Shown here piece after piece: positions 7,434 through 15,511 of a stretch of DNA of 64,000 nt. The notes beneath the pieces are model-generated. The model was not told the origin of the DNA and searched no databases. It saw only the letters and a list, made by a program, of their open reading frames with translations. The first letter of the stretch is position 1; each line of letters opens with the position of its first letter. The translations under genes and the position numbers were made by a program. The DNA comes from Candidatus Fermentithermobacillaceae bacterium (GTDB lineage: Bacteria > Bacillota > Sulfobacillia > Fermentithermobacillales > Fermentithermobacillaceae): contig DUQH01000003.1 in the NCBI GenBank assembly GCA_012837895.1, positions 62,001-126,000 on the forward strand, given 5' to 3'.

Positions 7434-8834
7434 TTACCAGTCGGTCTTGCCGCTTTCAAGGTACTCGTGGATATTTTTCGCAGCAGCTTTGCCTGCGCCC
7501 ATGGCCAGGATTACAGTTGCCGATCCAGTTACTGCGTCTCCGCCTGCCCACACCCGCGATTTGGTCGTCCTGCCGGCTTCAGACTGGGTAATCAGGCCGC
7601 CCCACTTGTGGGCATCCAGCCCGTCTGTAGTCTGGACAAGAATCGGGTTGGGAGAAGTACCCAGGGCCATGATTACAGTATCCACATCCATCACAAATTC
7701 AGAACCTTGAATCGGAACAGGACGACGCCTTCCTGACTTGTCCGGCTCGCCTAGCTCCATCCTAATACATTCCATACCCTTAACCCAACCCTTTTCGTCT
7801 CCGAGAATCTGCACAGGGTTGGTAAGCAGGTGGAATTCCACGCCTTCTTCCTCAGCATGATGGATTTCTTCTGCCCTGGCAGGCATCTCTTCCCTGCCTC
7901 TCCTGTATACGATCATGGCTTTTTCAGCGCCTAGCCTGAGCGCACACCTGACAGCGTCCATAGCTACGTTTCCGGCGCCTACTACTGCCACTTTCTTTCC
8001 GGATACGATAGGTGTGTCGAATTCAGGGAACTTGTAAGCTTTCATCAAGTTAATGCGGGTAAGGTATTCGTTAGCTGAGTATACACCGTTTAGGTTCTCA
8101 CCCGGGATGCGCATGAACATGGGCAACCCTGCACCGCTGCCGATAAACACTGCTTCAAAACCGTTGTCAAACAGTTCCTCAATGGTCATGGTGCGGCCGA
8201 TGATGAAGCTGGTTTCGATCTTGACTCCCAGACTCTTAACATAGTCAACTTCTCTTCTCACAATATCCTTGGGCAGCCTGAACTCGGGAATTCCATAGAT
8301 CAAGACGCCGCCGGGTTCGTGGAGGGACTCGAAAATGGTTACATCGTAACCGAGCCTGGCCAAATCCCCTGCACATGTGAGCCCTGCAGGCCCTGCGCCT
8401 ACAATGGCAACCTTCTTGCCGTTGGGTTTGATCTCAGGTACTTCAGCATTGCCGTGCTCCATTTCCCAATCGGCCACAAACCGCTCCAGCCTTCCTATTG
8501 CTACAGGTTCACCCCTGCGGCCAAGGATGCACTTGGATTCACATTGTAGTTCCTGGGGACATACCCTTCCGCAGACTGCCGGGAGGCTGTTGGTTGACTT
8601 AACCACATTGATAGCTTCCTGGTACTTCTTCTCTGTGATAAGTTTGATGAACTCCGGGATTCTTACAGAGACCGGACAACCATCAACACAGAAGGGTTTC
8701 TTACAATTGAGGCACCGTGAGGCTTCTTCCAAAGCCATTTCTTCGGTGTAACCAAGAGCTACTTCATCAAAATTGGACTTTCTTACTTCTGGATCCTGCA
8801 CTGGCATTTCAGTTCTGCTTTTCTTCAAGGCCAT
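7434..8834 (-). CDS. nfnB: NfnB-type NADPH-binding subunit (GltD-like)
   Basis: Flavoprotein of the glutamate-synthase-small-chain family. Next to the NfnA-type gene it most likely forms the NADH-dependent reduced ferredoxin:NADP oxidoreductase, which couples NADH and reduced ferredoxin to NADPH by flavin-based bifurcation. Two N-terminal 4Fe-4S sites are visible (CLNCKKPFC from Cys41, and CGRVCPQELQCESKC). They are followed by an FAD Rossmann motif GAGPAGLTCAGDLARLG near residue 148 and an NAD(P) motif GAGNVAMDA near 290. It has the usual length, 466 residues. The start overlaps the nfnA stop by one base. A glutamate synthase small subunit is the alternative label, but no large subunit is present. 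Confidence 0.88.
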   Translation of the reverse strand: MALKKSRTEMPVQDPEVRKSNFDEVALGYTEEMALEEASRCLNCKKPFCVDGCPVSVRIPEFIKLITEKKYQEAINVVKSTNSLPAVCGRVCPQELQCESKCILGRRGEPVAIGRLERFVADWEMEHGNAEVPEIKPNGKKVAIVGAGPAGLTCAGDLARLGYDVTIFESLHEPGGVLIYGIPEFRLPKDIVRREVDYVKSLGVKIETSFIIGRTMTIEELFDNGFEAVFIGSGAGLPMFMRIPGENLNGVYSANEYLTRINLMKAYKFPEFDTPIVSGKKVAVVGAGNVAMDAVRCALRLGAEKAMIVYRRGREEMPARAEEIHHAEEEGVEFHLLTNPVQILGDEKGWVKGMECIRMELGEPDKSGRRRPVPIQGSEFVMDVDTVIMALGTSPNPILVQTTDGLDAHKWGGLITQSEAGRTTKSRVWAGGDAVTGSATVILAMGAGKAAAKNIHEYLESGKTDW

Positions 8835-9676
8835 CAGTGCTCACCTCCGCAGCGGCAACGTTCGTTGGCAATGTGTTCTTGTTCCCTGTATGAGTTCGCC
8901 CGTCTCCAAGCTTCATCCCAATCCACTAGGTGACCGTCGAACATTGGCCCGTCTACGCAGGCAAACTTGGTTTCCCCGCCTACAGTAACCCTGCAAGCGC
9001 CGCACATGCCGGTTCCGTCAACCATAATCGGGTTCATGGATACCCATGTCTTGACGCCGAATTCCTTGGTAACGGCACATGTAGCTTTCATCATGGGAAT
9101 AGGCCCGATAGCGATCACTTCGTCAACTTCATCGGGATTCAAGCCGGTCTCGAACATTTGCTTGAGCTTGTCCGACACAAACCCCTTAAAACCACGGCTT
9201 CCGTCGTCTGTACAGATATGCAGTTCATTTGAACATGCTCTCATCTCGTCTTCGAGAATCACGAGGTCAGAGGAACGTGCGCCAATGATGCTGATTAGCT
9301 CGATGCCCCGCCTGTGGAGTTCCTTGCACTTAGGCAGCAAAGGAGCGACTCCCACTCCCCCGCCCACTGCCACTACACGTCCTTTTTCCGGAAGCTCGGC
9401 AGGCAATCCTAGGGGGCCGGCCAGATCCATAATGCTGTCGTTGGTTTCAAGTTTGCCTAAGAGCCGGGTAGTATAGCCGACTTCCTGGTACACAAGTGTA
9501 ACAGTGCCTTCCTCACGGTCAAAATCTGCGATTGTAAGCGGAATCCGTTCTCCTTCCTCACTCACTCGCAAGATAACGAACTGGCCCGGTTGGGCTTTTC
9601 TTGCGATGCGAGGAGCTGAAACCACTATTTCTTTGGTTACAGGAGTCAGCACTCGCTTCTTCAGTATTTCGTTCAT
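8834..9676 (-). CDS. nfnA: NfnA-type FAD/NAD-binding 2Fe-2S subunit
   Basis: Member of the ferredoxin:NADP reductase/PyrK-like family. It begins with a beta-barrel FAD domain (GQFVILRVSEEGERIPLTI), then an NAD-binding half with VGGGVGVAPLLPKCKEL, then a C-terminal 2Fe-2S cluster motif (GMCGACRVTVGG and FACVDGPMFDG). That cluster and the adjoining GltD-like gene are the defining features of NfnAB. I start at ATG 9676 behind GGAGG/GGTGG rather than 16 codons upstream. The product is 280 residues. The complex is cytoplasmic and typical of fermenting or acetogenic clostridia. Confidence 0.88.
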   Translation of the reverse strand: MNEILKKRVLTPVTKEIVVSAPRIARKAQPGQFVILRVSEEGERIPLTIADFDREEGTVTLVYQEVGYTTRLLGKLETNDSIMDLAGPLGLPAELPEKGRVVAVGGGVGVAPLLPKCKELHRRGIELISIIGARSSDLVILEDEMRACSNELHICTDDGSRGFKGFVSDKLKQMFETGLNPDEVDEVIAIGPIPMMKATCAVTKEFGVKTWVSMNPIMVDGTGMCGACRVTVGGETKFACVDGPMFDGHLVDWDEAWRRANSYREQEHIANERCRCGGEH

Positions 9677-9743
9677 TCCACCTATCCTCCCACACCTACA
9701 ATGATTTACGCTATTGAGTCTCACTAAATCATGTACACCCTCA

Positions 9744-10190
9744 CTACCGTATTGTACCGTTTTTCACAATCCTTGACCACCCCAATTTGCGGAAAATACC
9801 CATAAGCAATCCGTTAACAAATTTGGGGGAAGCATGGGAGCCGAACTCCTTGGCCAGCTCTATAGCTTCGTCCAGCACTACTTCGATAGGAGCTCCTTTC
9901 AAAATGATCGCTTCCGCATAGGCAAGCCTGATAATCGATAGGTCAACTTTGGGCATCCTTGACACAGGCCAACCCACTGATACATCGTCAATGGCCTGGT
10001 CGATTTCGTTTACCTTCATGATTGCGGTTTGTGTGAGCTGCCGGGCATATTCCACATTTGCAGGGTCAAGCAAGTACTCCTGTTGAGCCTCGCTGACCAG
10101 GTAATTGAAGCCGTCTTCAGGATCCATATTGCCTACGTCCCAACAAAAAAGCGCACGCAGCGCTAATATCCGTGAATCGTGTCTCGTCAT
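9744..10190 (-). CDS. nusB: Transcription antitermination factor NusB
   Basis: NusB binds boxA RNA with NusE (S10) and supports antitermination of rRNA operons. The all-helical sequence shows the N-terminal SRILALRALFCWDVG pattern and the C-terminal KGAPIEVVLDEAIELAKEFG and SPKFVNGLLMGIF blocks. I start at ATG 10190 (MTRHDSR), giving 148 residues. An in-frame TTG at 10205 overlapping the upstream gene end is the alternative, and neither has a strong ribosome site. The gene follows the Asp23/AmaP/DUF2273 trio, a common order in Bacillota. Confidence 0.92.
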   Translation of the reverse strand: MTRHDSRILALRALFCWDVGNMDPEDGFNYLVSEAQQEYLLDPANVEYARQLTQTAIMKVNEIDQAIDDVSVGWPVSRMPKVDLSIIRLAYAEAIILKGAPIEVVLDEAIELAKEFGSHASPKFVNGLLMGIFRKLGWSRIVKNGTIR

Positions 10191-10201
10191 TCTTCGTATG
10201 C

Positions 10202-10444
10202 TCAATGGAAATACGGTCTTCCTGGAAACCTTTCTTCCAGGTAATCCCTTATCCCCTTTCCTTCATCATCTGTCCATTTACCTATAGAATACCCCAACCA
10301 GGTAGCTAACCAAATCACAAGGGTTTTCCAAAACCCGAGAAATATCAGGGATAATCCTGTGGCAAAACCGATTAACGTTCCCAGTGCCCGGCCAGGATAC
10401 TCCCGTACCCAAGTAACGATCGTGCTCAAGAGTCCGCCTTCCAC
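10202..10444 (-). CDS. DUF2273 small membrane protein
   Basis: An 80-residue protein with two closely spaced transmembrane helices (about residues 19-36 and 38-55). The G-containing segment GTLIGFATGLSLIFLGFWKT followed by GYSIGKWTDD is the DUF2273 pattern. These proteins are almost always encoded beside AmaP and Asp23 and are thought to be part of that envelope-stress membrane assembly; a biochemical role is not known. It ends on the start region of nusB. Confidence 0.85.
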   Translation of the reverse strand: MEGGLLSTIVTWVREYPGRALGTLIGFATGLSLIFLGFWKTLVIWLATWLGYSIGKWTDDEGKGIRDYLEERFPGRPYFH

Positions 10445-10458
10445 CGCCGGGTCACCTC

Positions 10459-10983
10459 CTAACGCCGGCCTTCCAACGCAATATCCGCTACAGATACTGA
10501 TACTCTTTCCACATTGACACCTACAATATCCCGGACGTAGGTAGACACTGCCTTCTGAAGCTTGTCAGCCAGTTCAGGCAAGTTCGCGTCTACAGCAGCT
10601 TTCAATTCCAGGGAAACACAAAGTCCAAGTTCACCTGTGGTCACCACTGCCCTAACGTTCCTTACGCCCGGAATCCTTGACGCCACGCGGGTCACCAGGT
10701 TCTTTACGGCAACCAGGGAAATACATACCTGGCCCATTTCTGTGTCGTGGACAAGGGCATGGACAGGCGCCTTCTTTACACCCACGTACACAAAGCGAAG
10801 GCCTATCAGGAACAAGAAGCCTGACACGACGCCCAATACAGTCCTACCTGTAGATGTCCTCACACTTTCAACGAAAGCCGTGATAGGCCTTTCCCACCCG
10901 AAGCTAACTATGAGGAGCACGAATGAGATTAACGAGAGGGATACTGCATAGATGGTCAGGACCACCCTGTCAGCTAGGCGCAC
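10459..10983 (-). CDS. amaP: Alkaline shock response membrane anchor protein AmaP
   Basis: AmaP anchors Asp23 to the membrane in Staphylococcus. This 174-residue protein has the matching layout: two N-terminal transmembrane helices (about residues 6-28 and 47-68), then a soluble Asp23-like region with the GQVCISLVAVKNLVTRVA segment and a beta-rich C-terminus. It sits between asp23 and the DUF2273 gene with 15-18 bp gaps, so the three are one transcription unit. Confidence 0.85.
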   Translation of the reverse strand: MRLADRVVLTIYAVSLSLISFVLLIVSFGWERPITAFVESVRTSTGRTVLGVVSGFLFLIGLRFVYVGVKKAPVHALVHDTEMGQVCISLVAVKNLVTRVASRIPGVRNVRAVVTTGELGLCVSLELKAAVDANLPELADKLQKAVSTYVRDIVGVNVERVSVSVADIALEGRR

Positions 10984-11001
10984 AAAACCACCTCTTTCTG
11001 T

Positions 11002-11400
11002 TCACGCGTCAGAACCACCGGCTCTTACGCTGTCATGGGAGACTCCCTGAATGTGGATGTTTACCTGCGTCACTTTTAGATCTGTCATGCTTTCTATGGA
11101 CTTTTTCACATTCTCCTGGACGCTGTAAGCTACTTCGGGGATCCTTGCCCCATAACTGACGTTAAGGTATAGGTCCAACGATACCTCTTTTTCCCCCAAG
11201 GAGACTTTGACTCCCCTGCCTTTGCTTTTCTTGCCCAGGATGGCACTGCTGATATCACCCACAATGTTGCCTGACATAGCAGCTACTCCCTCTACTTGGG
11301 ATGCAGCCACACCTGCAATGGCAGCGATCACTTCGTCAGAGATGCGCACTTTCGACCCCTTATTTTGCAAGTCATCTGAAACATTAATATAGTCAGGCAT
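11002..11400 (-). CDS. Asp23/Gls24 family envelope stress response protein
   Basis: Soluble protein of the Asp23/Gls24 family, abundant at the cytoplasmic membrane in Gram-positive bacteria and linked to cell-envelope homeostasis. The signature segments are ISDEVIAAIAGVAASQVEGV, then the two-strand VKVSLGEKEVSLDLYLNVSYG block and the C-terminal VTQVNIHIQGV. I start at ATG 11400, ten bases after GGAGG, giving 132 residues. A good vegetative promoter lies directly upstream at 11436-11465, so this gene probably begins a new unit (asp23-amaP-DUF2273-nusB) separate from spoIIIA. Confidence 0.9.
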   Translation of the reverse strand: MPDYINVSDDLQNKGSKVRISDEVIAAIAGVAASQVEGVAAMSGNIVGDISSAILGKKSKGRGVKVSLGEKEVSLDLYLNVSYGARIPEVAYSVQENVKKSIESMTDLKVTQVNIHIQGVSHDSVRAGGSDA

Positions 11401-11435
11401 TGCAGTGTGCCTCCTCTGCACGTGTATCCATGTCC

Positions 11436-11465
11436 ATTATACAGACCCTTCTTATCCGCCTGCAA
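11436..11465 (-). promoter_or_regulatory. Predicted vegetative promoter of the asp23 unit
   Basis: On the minus strand TTGCAG (11465-11460) and a perfect TATAAT (11441-11436) are separated by 18 bp. The site lies between the spoIIIAH stop and the asp23 start, about 35 bp before the start codon. Confidence 0.6.
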
Positions 11466-11471
11466 TCCCAA

Positions 11472-12011
11472 TCACTTGGGTGTGGGTATAACGGTAATGT
11501 TTTGCAAACTTACCCTGGCAATCCTCCTCACTGCATCACCTATTTGAGCCACATCCTTTTCTGACAACGCGGTTGTCTTGATGACAACGGTACAAGAGTC
11601 TCCTGACAAGAACACCAGCGAATCCATGCCCTTGGCTTTGAGTATCCCTTCAATCCTTAGTTCCTTCCCTATTGCATCCACGAGATCAAGATAGCGCAAA
11701 TGAGCTTCGTCCCGCACTTCAGGCGACGCATTCTTGTCTTCCATCACTTTCTTAACAAGATCCATCTGCTCCTTTTGAACCTTTTCCCGGGCCAGCCTGA
11801 ATTCTGCGAAAAAGTCTTCTGTGTCTACCAGAGCTCCGGCAGGAGCTTCACCGGTACCCAACCCTACCACGTCGATGGCCTTGGTGGATACGTAGTACAA
11901 GAGGCCAGCGACGATAAGCAGAAACACCAGCACTTGCCATATTTGTTTTTTTGCGCTTTTTGTTATCTCCAGACTTTCATGAAATCTTCTCATGGCAGAG
12001 TGAGATTTCAT
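11472..12011 (-). CDS. spoIIIAH: Stage III sporulation protein AH
   Basis: SpoIIIAH is the mother-cell half of the SpoIIIAH-SpoIIQ channel spanning the intermembrane space around the forespore. The 179-residue product has a single transmembrane helix at about residues 24-42, then a linker and the YscJ/FliF-like ring-building domain (about 75-175, with DEAHLRYLDLVDAIGKELRI and DSCTVVIKTTALSEKDVAQI). It abuts spoIIIAG and is the last gene of the octet. Confidence 0.9.
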   Translation of the reverse strand: MKSHSAMRRFHESLEITKSAKKQIWQVLVFLLIVAGLLYYVSTKAIDVVGLGTGEAPAGALVDTEDFFAEFRLAREKVQKEQMDLVKKVMEDKNASPEVRDEAHLRYLDLVDAIGKELRIEGILKAKGMDSLVFLSGDSCTVVIKTTALSEKDVAQIGDAVRRIARVSLQNITVIPTPK

Positions 12012-12620
12012 TTATCTCCCTCCTTGCATTGGAAGCACTTCGATCTTGTAAATAGGGATGTCCAAGAGTACCTGGACAGCCCTGTATATGTTGGTTTTTA
12101 CAACCGGATCCAAGGCGCCCTCTGCCACAACCACACAGCCTGAGATTTTCGGGGCTAGCACTGTTTCAGGGATGAGGGAATCGCCTGCGCTAATGCCCCT
12201 TCCGGTTACAGCTTGGGACGTTTCTGTTTCTGTAACCGTCTGCCTGCTTTGCCCTTGGGGCGTAGATTCCGACTGGGCGTTTCTCGAGGTGGATGTGTTC
12301 GCCACGTAAATCGTCTCAGGGCCTCTTTCCATGGTTATCGACACACGCACTTTCCCTGCGCCCTGAATTGCCGATATCACTTGCTCCAATTGGCTTGTTA
12401 GTGCCTCCTGATATTCCCTTAATTCAGAAAGAACATGGTGATCCCCGGAGTCTGCCGCCTTCCCCGAGCCTGACATGAGACTCCCTGCGATAATCAAGAT
12501 CAGGCCCAAGGCGCCTACCAAAGCGAGCTTTAGGTACTCTGGCTTTAGCAACGGAATGTCAAAGGCTCTCGCCTTGGCGTCAAACCTCCCCTTCCCGGCT
12601 GCCGCCTTTTTATCTTCCAA
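12012..12620 (-). CDS. spoIIIAG: Stage III sporulation protein AG
   Basis: SpoIIIAG forms a large ring in the sporulation channel. This 202-residue copy has one transmembrane helix at about residues 32-50 and a ring domain split by a low-complexity Ser/Thr/Gln insert (about residues 115-145). The insert corresponds to the beta-barrel-forming insertion region of the Bacillus protein. The conserved ISAIQGAGKVRVSITMERG and GCVVVAEGALDPVVKTNIYR segments are intact. It starts at TTG 12620, nine bases after GGGAGG. Confidence 0.88.
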   Translation of the reverse strand: MEDKKAAAGKGRFDAKARAFDIPLLKPEYLKLALVGALGLILIIAGSLMSGSGKAADSGDHHVLSELREYQEALTSQLEQVISAIQGAGKVRVSITMERGPETIYVANTSTSRNAQSESTPQGQSRQTVTETETSQAVTGRGISAGDSLIPETVLAPKISGCVVVAEGALDPVVKTNIYRAVQVLLDIPIYKIEVLPMQGGR

Positions 12621-12642
12621 TCAGCCACACCTCCCTGTCCGC

Positions 12643-13122
12643 CTACTCCTGGAACTGCTCAAAGCAGATGTTCTCCGGATCTATGCCAAGATGGGTCGCG
12701 AGCAACTCCTTGAAACTGTGCATTACCCCGGCATCTGATTCATCAAGGGGTGCGCTCAGGTACAAACACACTTTGCTCCCTGAAAAATCAGGCGCAAGCC
12801 CCTGGGTCTCAACCTCCACACTATGGATTGGCAGCCCTGCGGCAATACCCATCTCCATTGCGCGCCTTTGGACTTCACTTGCATAGAAGCGTTCCAAGGA
12901 AAAAGATTCAGGCTCCCACCCTTCGAGAGTCCACGTCATGCCTGCCACCTGGTGGGGCTTACCCACAAAGCCTGCCACAGGTGCCACAATGCACAAGAGT
13001 AGCAGCAGCTCTATGACGAACTTGGATTGCTTTTGCATTGACCTGGGAATCAACACAAGGGCTGCAGACGATATAACTGCGACCAGGTAAACTGTCTTTG
13101 CCCATGATTTCAAAGACTCCAC
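12643..13122 (-). CDS. spoIIIAF: Stage III sporulation protein AF
   Basis: A 159-residue membrane protein with two N-terminal transmembrane helices (about residues 8-25 and 34-52) followed by a soluble ring-like domain containing VCLYLSAPLDESD and a C-terminal HLGIDPENICFEQF. It belongs to the mother-cell membrane part of the sporulation channel. It starts at GTG 13122 behind AAAGGAGGTC. Confidence 0.85.
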   Translation of the reverse strand: MESLKSWAKTVYLVAVISSAALVLIPRSMQKQSKFVIELLLLLCIVAPVAGFVGKPHQVAGMTWTLEGWEPESFSLERFYASEVQRRAMEMGIAAGLPIHSVEVETQGLAPDFSGSKVCLYLSAPLDESDAGVMHSFKELLATHLGIDPENICFEQFQE

Positions 13123-13138
13123 TTTTGACCTCCTTTGT

Positions 13139-14329
13139 TCATAGTGCCTTGGCCGCCTGGGCTACCAAGGACAGGCATATTATGAATATGAAAGACGTGG
13201 CAAATAATACCACCGCCAGGAGCCCAACCCCACCTGCCATTGCTTGCAGCGAACGCTTTACCTGGGGTCCACAAGTAGGGCCAAGCAGTGCCAGAGCGAT
13301 CCGCCATGCCACAAAACACGAGAACACTTTCACCAGTGGCGACAGTACAATACCTATCAGGGCGATGCTTCCTGCCAGCCCGATGGCCGACCTTAAGGCA
13401 AATAGGGAATGGAAAAACATGTCCATAGTGTCTCCCACCATCTTGCCCGCTACAGGAACGAAAGTTGAACTCATGTACTTGGCTGTGCGCAGGGCAATGC
13501 CGTCGGCAACTCCTGCCGCTGCCCGTTCCCCCGCAACCACCCCGACAAATGCGGACAGCAAGAGACCCATGCCCACGAAAGCTGTCTGCCTTAGCACGTC
13601 AGCCACGCCCGAAACCCTCTCGCCACCGCCAAGATTGCCCGCCAAATCAATGGCGATAGATGTGAAGATAAGGGGAAAAGCTACATCCAAAATGAAAACG
13701 CTGACAAAAGTGCCCATCCCGAACACTGTAGGATAAAGCACGCCTGCTGTGACAGGTGCCCCTGAGGCTAGCACCATGCCTGTCACAACAGGGATGAAAG
13801 CGAAGAAAGCTGTCCTAAGACCGTTCACCGCTTCTACAGACACATTCAGCACATCTCTGAACGAAAGTACTGCTACAAGCACAAGCACCATGTGGGCGGA
13901 AGTCTGGGCTATCCGGCTTGAACCGTCAGGCGCCATAGTCTGTCCCAGGATGTTGAGGCAGCTGATGGTCACCCCTATCAAAATTATCTGCCCGAGGATT
14001 TTTGCATAGCCTGAGATATTACCGAGAGCTTGGCCGAGCAGGAGTTTCAGGCAATCCTTGAGCTTCACGCCTTTTCCTGTGAGAATGCCCTGCACAATAT
14101 CTTTGAAACTGGGCCCTTCCTGCTTGAAAATCTCTTCAAACACTTGCTCTATAGGCACACCCAGTCCTGAACCTTCTATATTGTCCAAAGACTCTTTCCA
14201 AATGGAATCAGGAGTCTGGGCATAAGCAGCACCGGCGGCTGAGACCAGAATAGCTAGAGCTATAGATGCGGTTACCGGGTATATCAACACACCGAGTGAT
14301 TTGCGCAAACTCCTGAAATGCACGGCCAT
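13139..14329 (-). CDS. spoIIIAE: Stage III sporulation protein AE
   Basis: SpoIIIAE is the large polytopic membrane component of the mother-cell feeding-tube complex. The 396-residue protein has an N-terminal hydrophobic segment that could be a signal, then a soluble stretch of about 80 residues, then multiple transmembrane helices from about residue 100 to the end. Family-typical segments include VPVAGKMVGDTMD and LIGIVLSPLVKVF. Spacing to the neighbouring genes is 16-37 bp. SpoIIIAE resembles permeases, but the substrate is unknown. Confidence 0.88.
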   Translation of the reverse strand: MAVHFRSLRKSLGVLIYPVTASIALAILVSAAGAAYAQTPDSIWKESLDNIEGSGLGVPIEQVFEEIFKQEGPSFKDIVQGILTGKGVKLKDCLKLLLGQALGNISGYAKILGQIILIGVTISCLNILGQTMAPDGSSRIAQTSAHMVLVLVAVLSFRDVLNVSVEAVNGLRTAFFAFIPVVTGMVLASGAPVTAGVLYPTVFGMGTFVSVFILDVAFPLIFTSIAIDLAGNLGGGERVSGVADVLRQTAFVGMGLLLSAFVGVVAGERAAAGVADGIALRTAKYMSSTFVPVAGKMVGDTMDMFFHSLFALRSAIGLAGSIALIGIVLSPLVKVFSCFVAWRIALALLGPTCGPQVKRSLQAMAGGVGLLAVVLFATSFIFIICLSLVAQAAKAL

Positions 14330-14366
14330 CTACACCCCATATCCCCTTGTAATCTCACTTGTAATC

Positions 14367-14753
14367 TCAAGCCAAGAGCGTCCTTATGAGTTCCACAATC
14401 CCCTGGATGATAGGAATCGAGCACACAAGTATGAGGATCTTGCCTGCCATTTCAATCCGCGAAGCTATAAGGTTCTCGTCTGCATCCCTGCAGATTGAAG
14501 CGCCGAGATCAGCTATGTACGATATTGCAACTACCTTCAGGATGATGCCGAAATACAGCGGCCCTACCCCTGACTCTGACGCAATGTCAGAAAAAGCCGA
14601 GATTACAGTCGTTAAGCTTGGCAACACAGCCAAAAGGATAGAAACCCCTGCAACTAACGAAAACGCCAGAGCCAGTTCAGGCCTTTCACGGCGAATGACA
14701 AGCAATATCACGCTAGCGGTTATTCCCCAAATCACTATCTGGAATATGTCCAC
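14367..14753 (-). CDS. spoIIIAD: Stage III sporulation protein AD
   Basis: A 128-residue polytopic protein with about four transmembrane segments, homologous in layout to SpoIIIAC. LYFGIILKVVAISYIADLGA and ICRDADENLIASRIEMAGKI are the conserved family segments. It starts at GTG 14753 with GAGGTG upstream and lies 11 bp from spoIIIAC. Confidence 0.88.
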   Translation of the reverse strand: MDIFQIVIWGITASVILLVIRRERPELALAFSLVAGVSILLAVLPSLTTVISAFSDIASESGVGPLYFGIILKVVAISYIADLGASICRDADENLIASRIEMAGKILILVCSIPIIQGIVELIRTLLA

Positions 14754-14764
14754 TTACACGCACC

Positions 14765-14974
14765 TCATGGAAGGCTAAAGGTAGACTTCACCGCCTGGAA
14801 AAAATCGGCCACCAGGCCCATGACCATGTACAGTACTATCACCACGCCTGTAAGCGTGATGAGCCAGGCATATTCCTCCTTGCCTGCTTGTTTCACAACG
14901 GCATGCAATACAGATACAATGATTGCCAACCCTGCAATCTTGAAAATCAAGTCGGTATTGGGCAACTCCTTCAC
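14765..14974 (-). CDS. spoIIIAC: Stage III sporulation protein AC
   Basis: A 69-residue protein with two transmembrane helices (about residues 10-26 and 36-56) and the KIAGLAIIVSVLHAVVKQAG pattern with GKEEYAWLITLTGVV. Length and position match SpoIIIAC. The start at GTG 14974 has an unusually close ribosome-like sequence (GAGAGG directly before it), so coupling to spoIIIAB, which ends 4 bp upstream, is likely. Confidence 0.88.
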   Translation of the reverse strand: MKELPNTDLIFKIAGLAIIVSVLHAVVKQAGKEEYAWLITLTGVVIVLYMVMGLVADFFQAVKSTFSLP

Positions 14975-14977
14975 CTC

Positions 14978-15511
14978 TCACAAGAGAACTACTACAATAC
15001 CTAGTGCGAACAGCAGTCCGAGAGAACGGTACATCCGGGCTTTTTTCAAATACTCTTCCTTAATCGAGGCCCTGTAGTTTCTCGATTCGGTCAAAGCAAT
15101 TTCTATGAAGCTGACCTGCTCCTTGCATCCCCATATTCCAAGGTTTCTCACAAGGGCGCGCATTATCTCGATCTCCCATTGAGGCAGGTCCAACCCTTGA
15201 GCCTGTTCCAATGCCAGTTTGAAAGCTTCCTCTACCGTCCTCCTTTGCTCTAGGCCACAAAGGCTTCCGGTAAGAGAGAATAAGGCGCCTGTGTCCCCGC
15301 CTGCTTTGTTCCCTGCATTTAGCAGCGCTTGGGGTAAGGAAGAGAGGGAATATGAGATCTCGGTTGACAGGTTTAGCAGCGCAAGTTCGAACCTGCTCAA
15401 TTCTTCAAGCTCTTTCTCGAGCTTGCCGGCCATAAGTTTGCCACCCAGGGCACCTGCACAAAGTATGAAAGCGGAACCAAGGACTTTGGTCCAGAAATGC
15501 ACGCCGCCCAT
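14978..15511 (-). CDS. spoIIIAB: Stage III sporulation protein AB
   Basis: A 177-residue protein anchored by N- and C-terminal hydrophobic helices with a helical body between (LEELSRFELALLNLSTEISY). It resembles GspF-type secretion proteins as known for SpoIIIAB. I start at ATG 15511, which overlaps the spoIIIAA stop (TGATG), rather than at the longer frame reaching 15604. Confidence 0.88.
   Translation of the reverse strand: MGGVHFWTKVLGSAFILCAGALGGKLMAGKLEKELEELSRFELALLNLSTEISYSLSSLPQALLNAGNKAGGDTGALFSLTGSLCGLEQRRTVEEAFKLALEQAQGLDLPQWEIEIMRALVRNLGIWGCKEQVSFIEIALTESRNYRASIKEEYLKKARMYRSLGLLFALGIVVVLL

Noticed and set aside
7434-9676. Glutamate synthase small subunit with an unrelated flavoprotein
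   Set aside because: No large subunit is present, and the one-base overlap with an NfnA-type 2Fe-2S subunit fits the transhydrogenase better.
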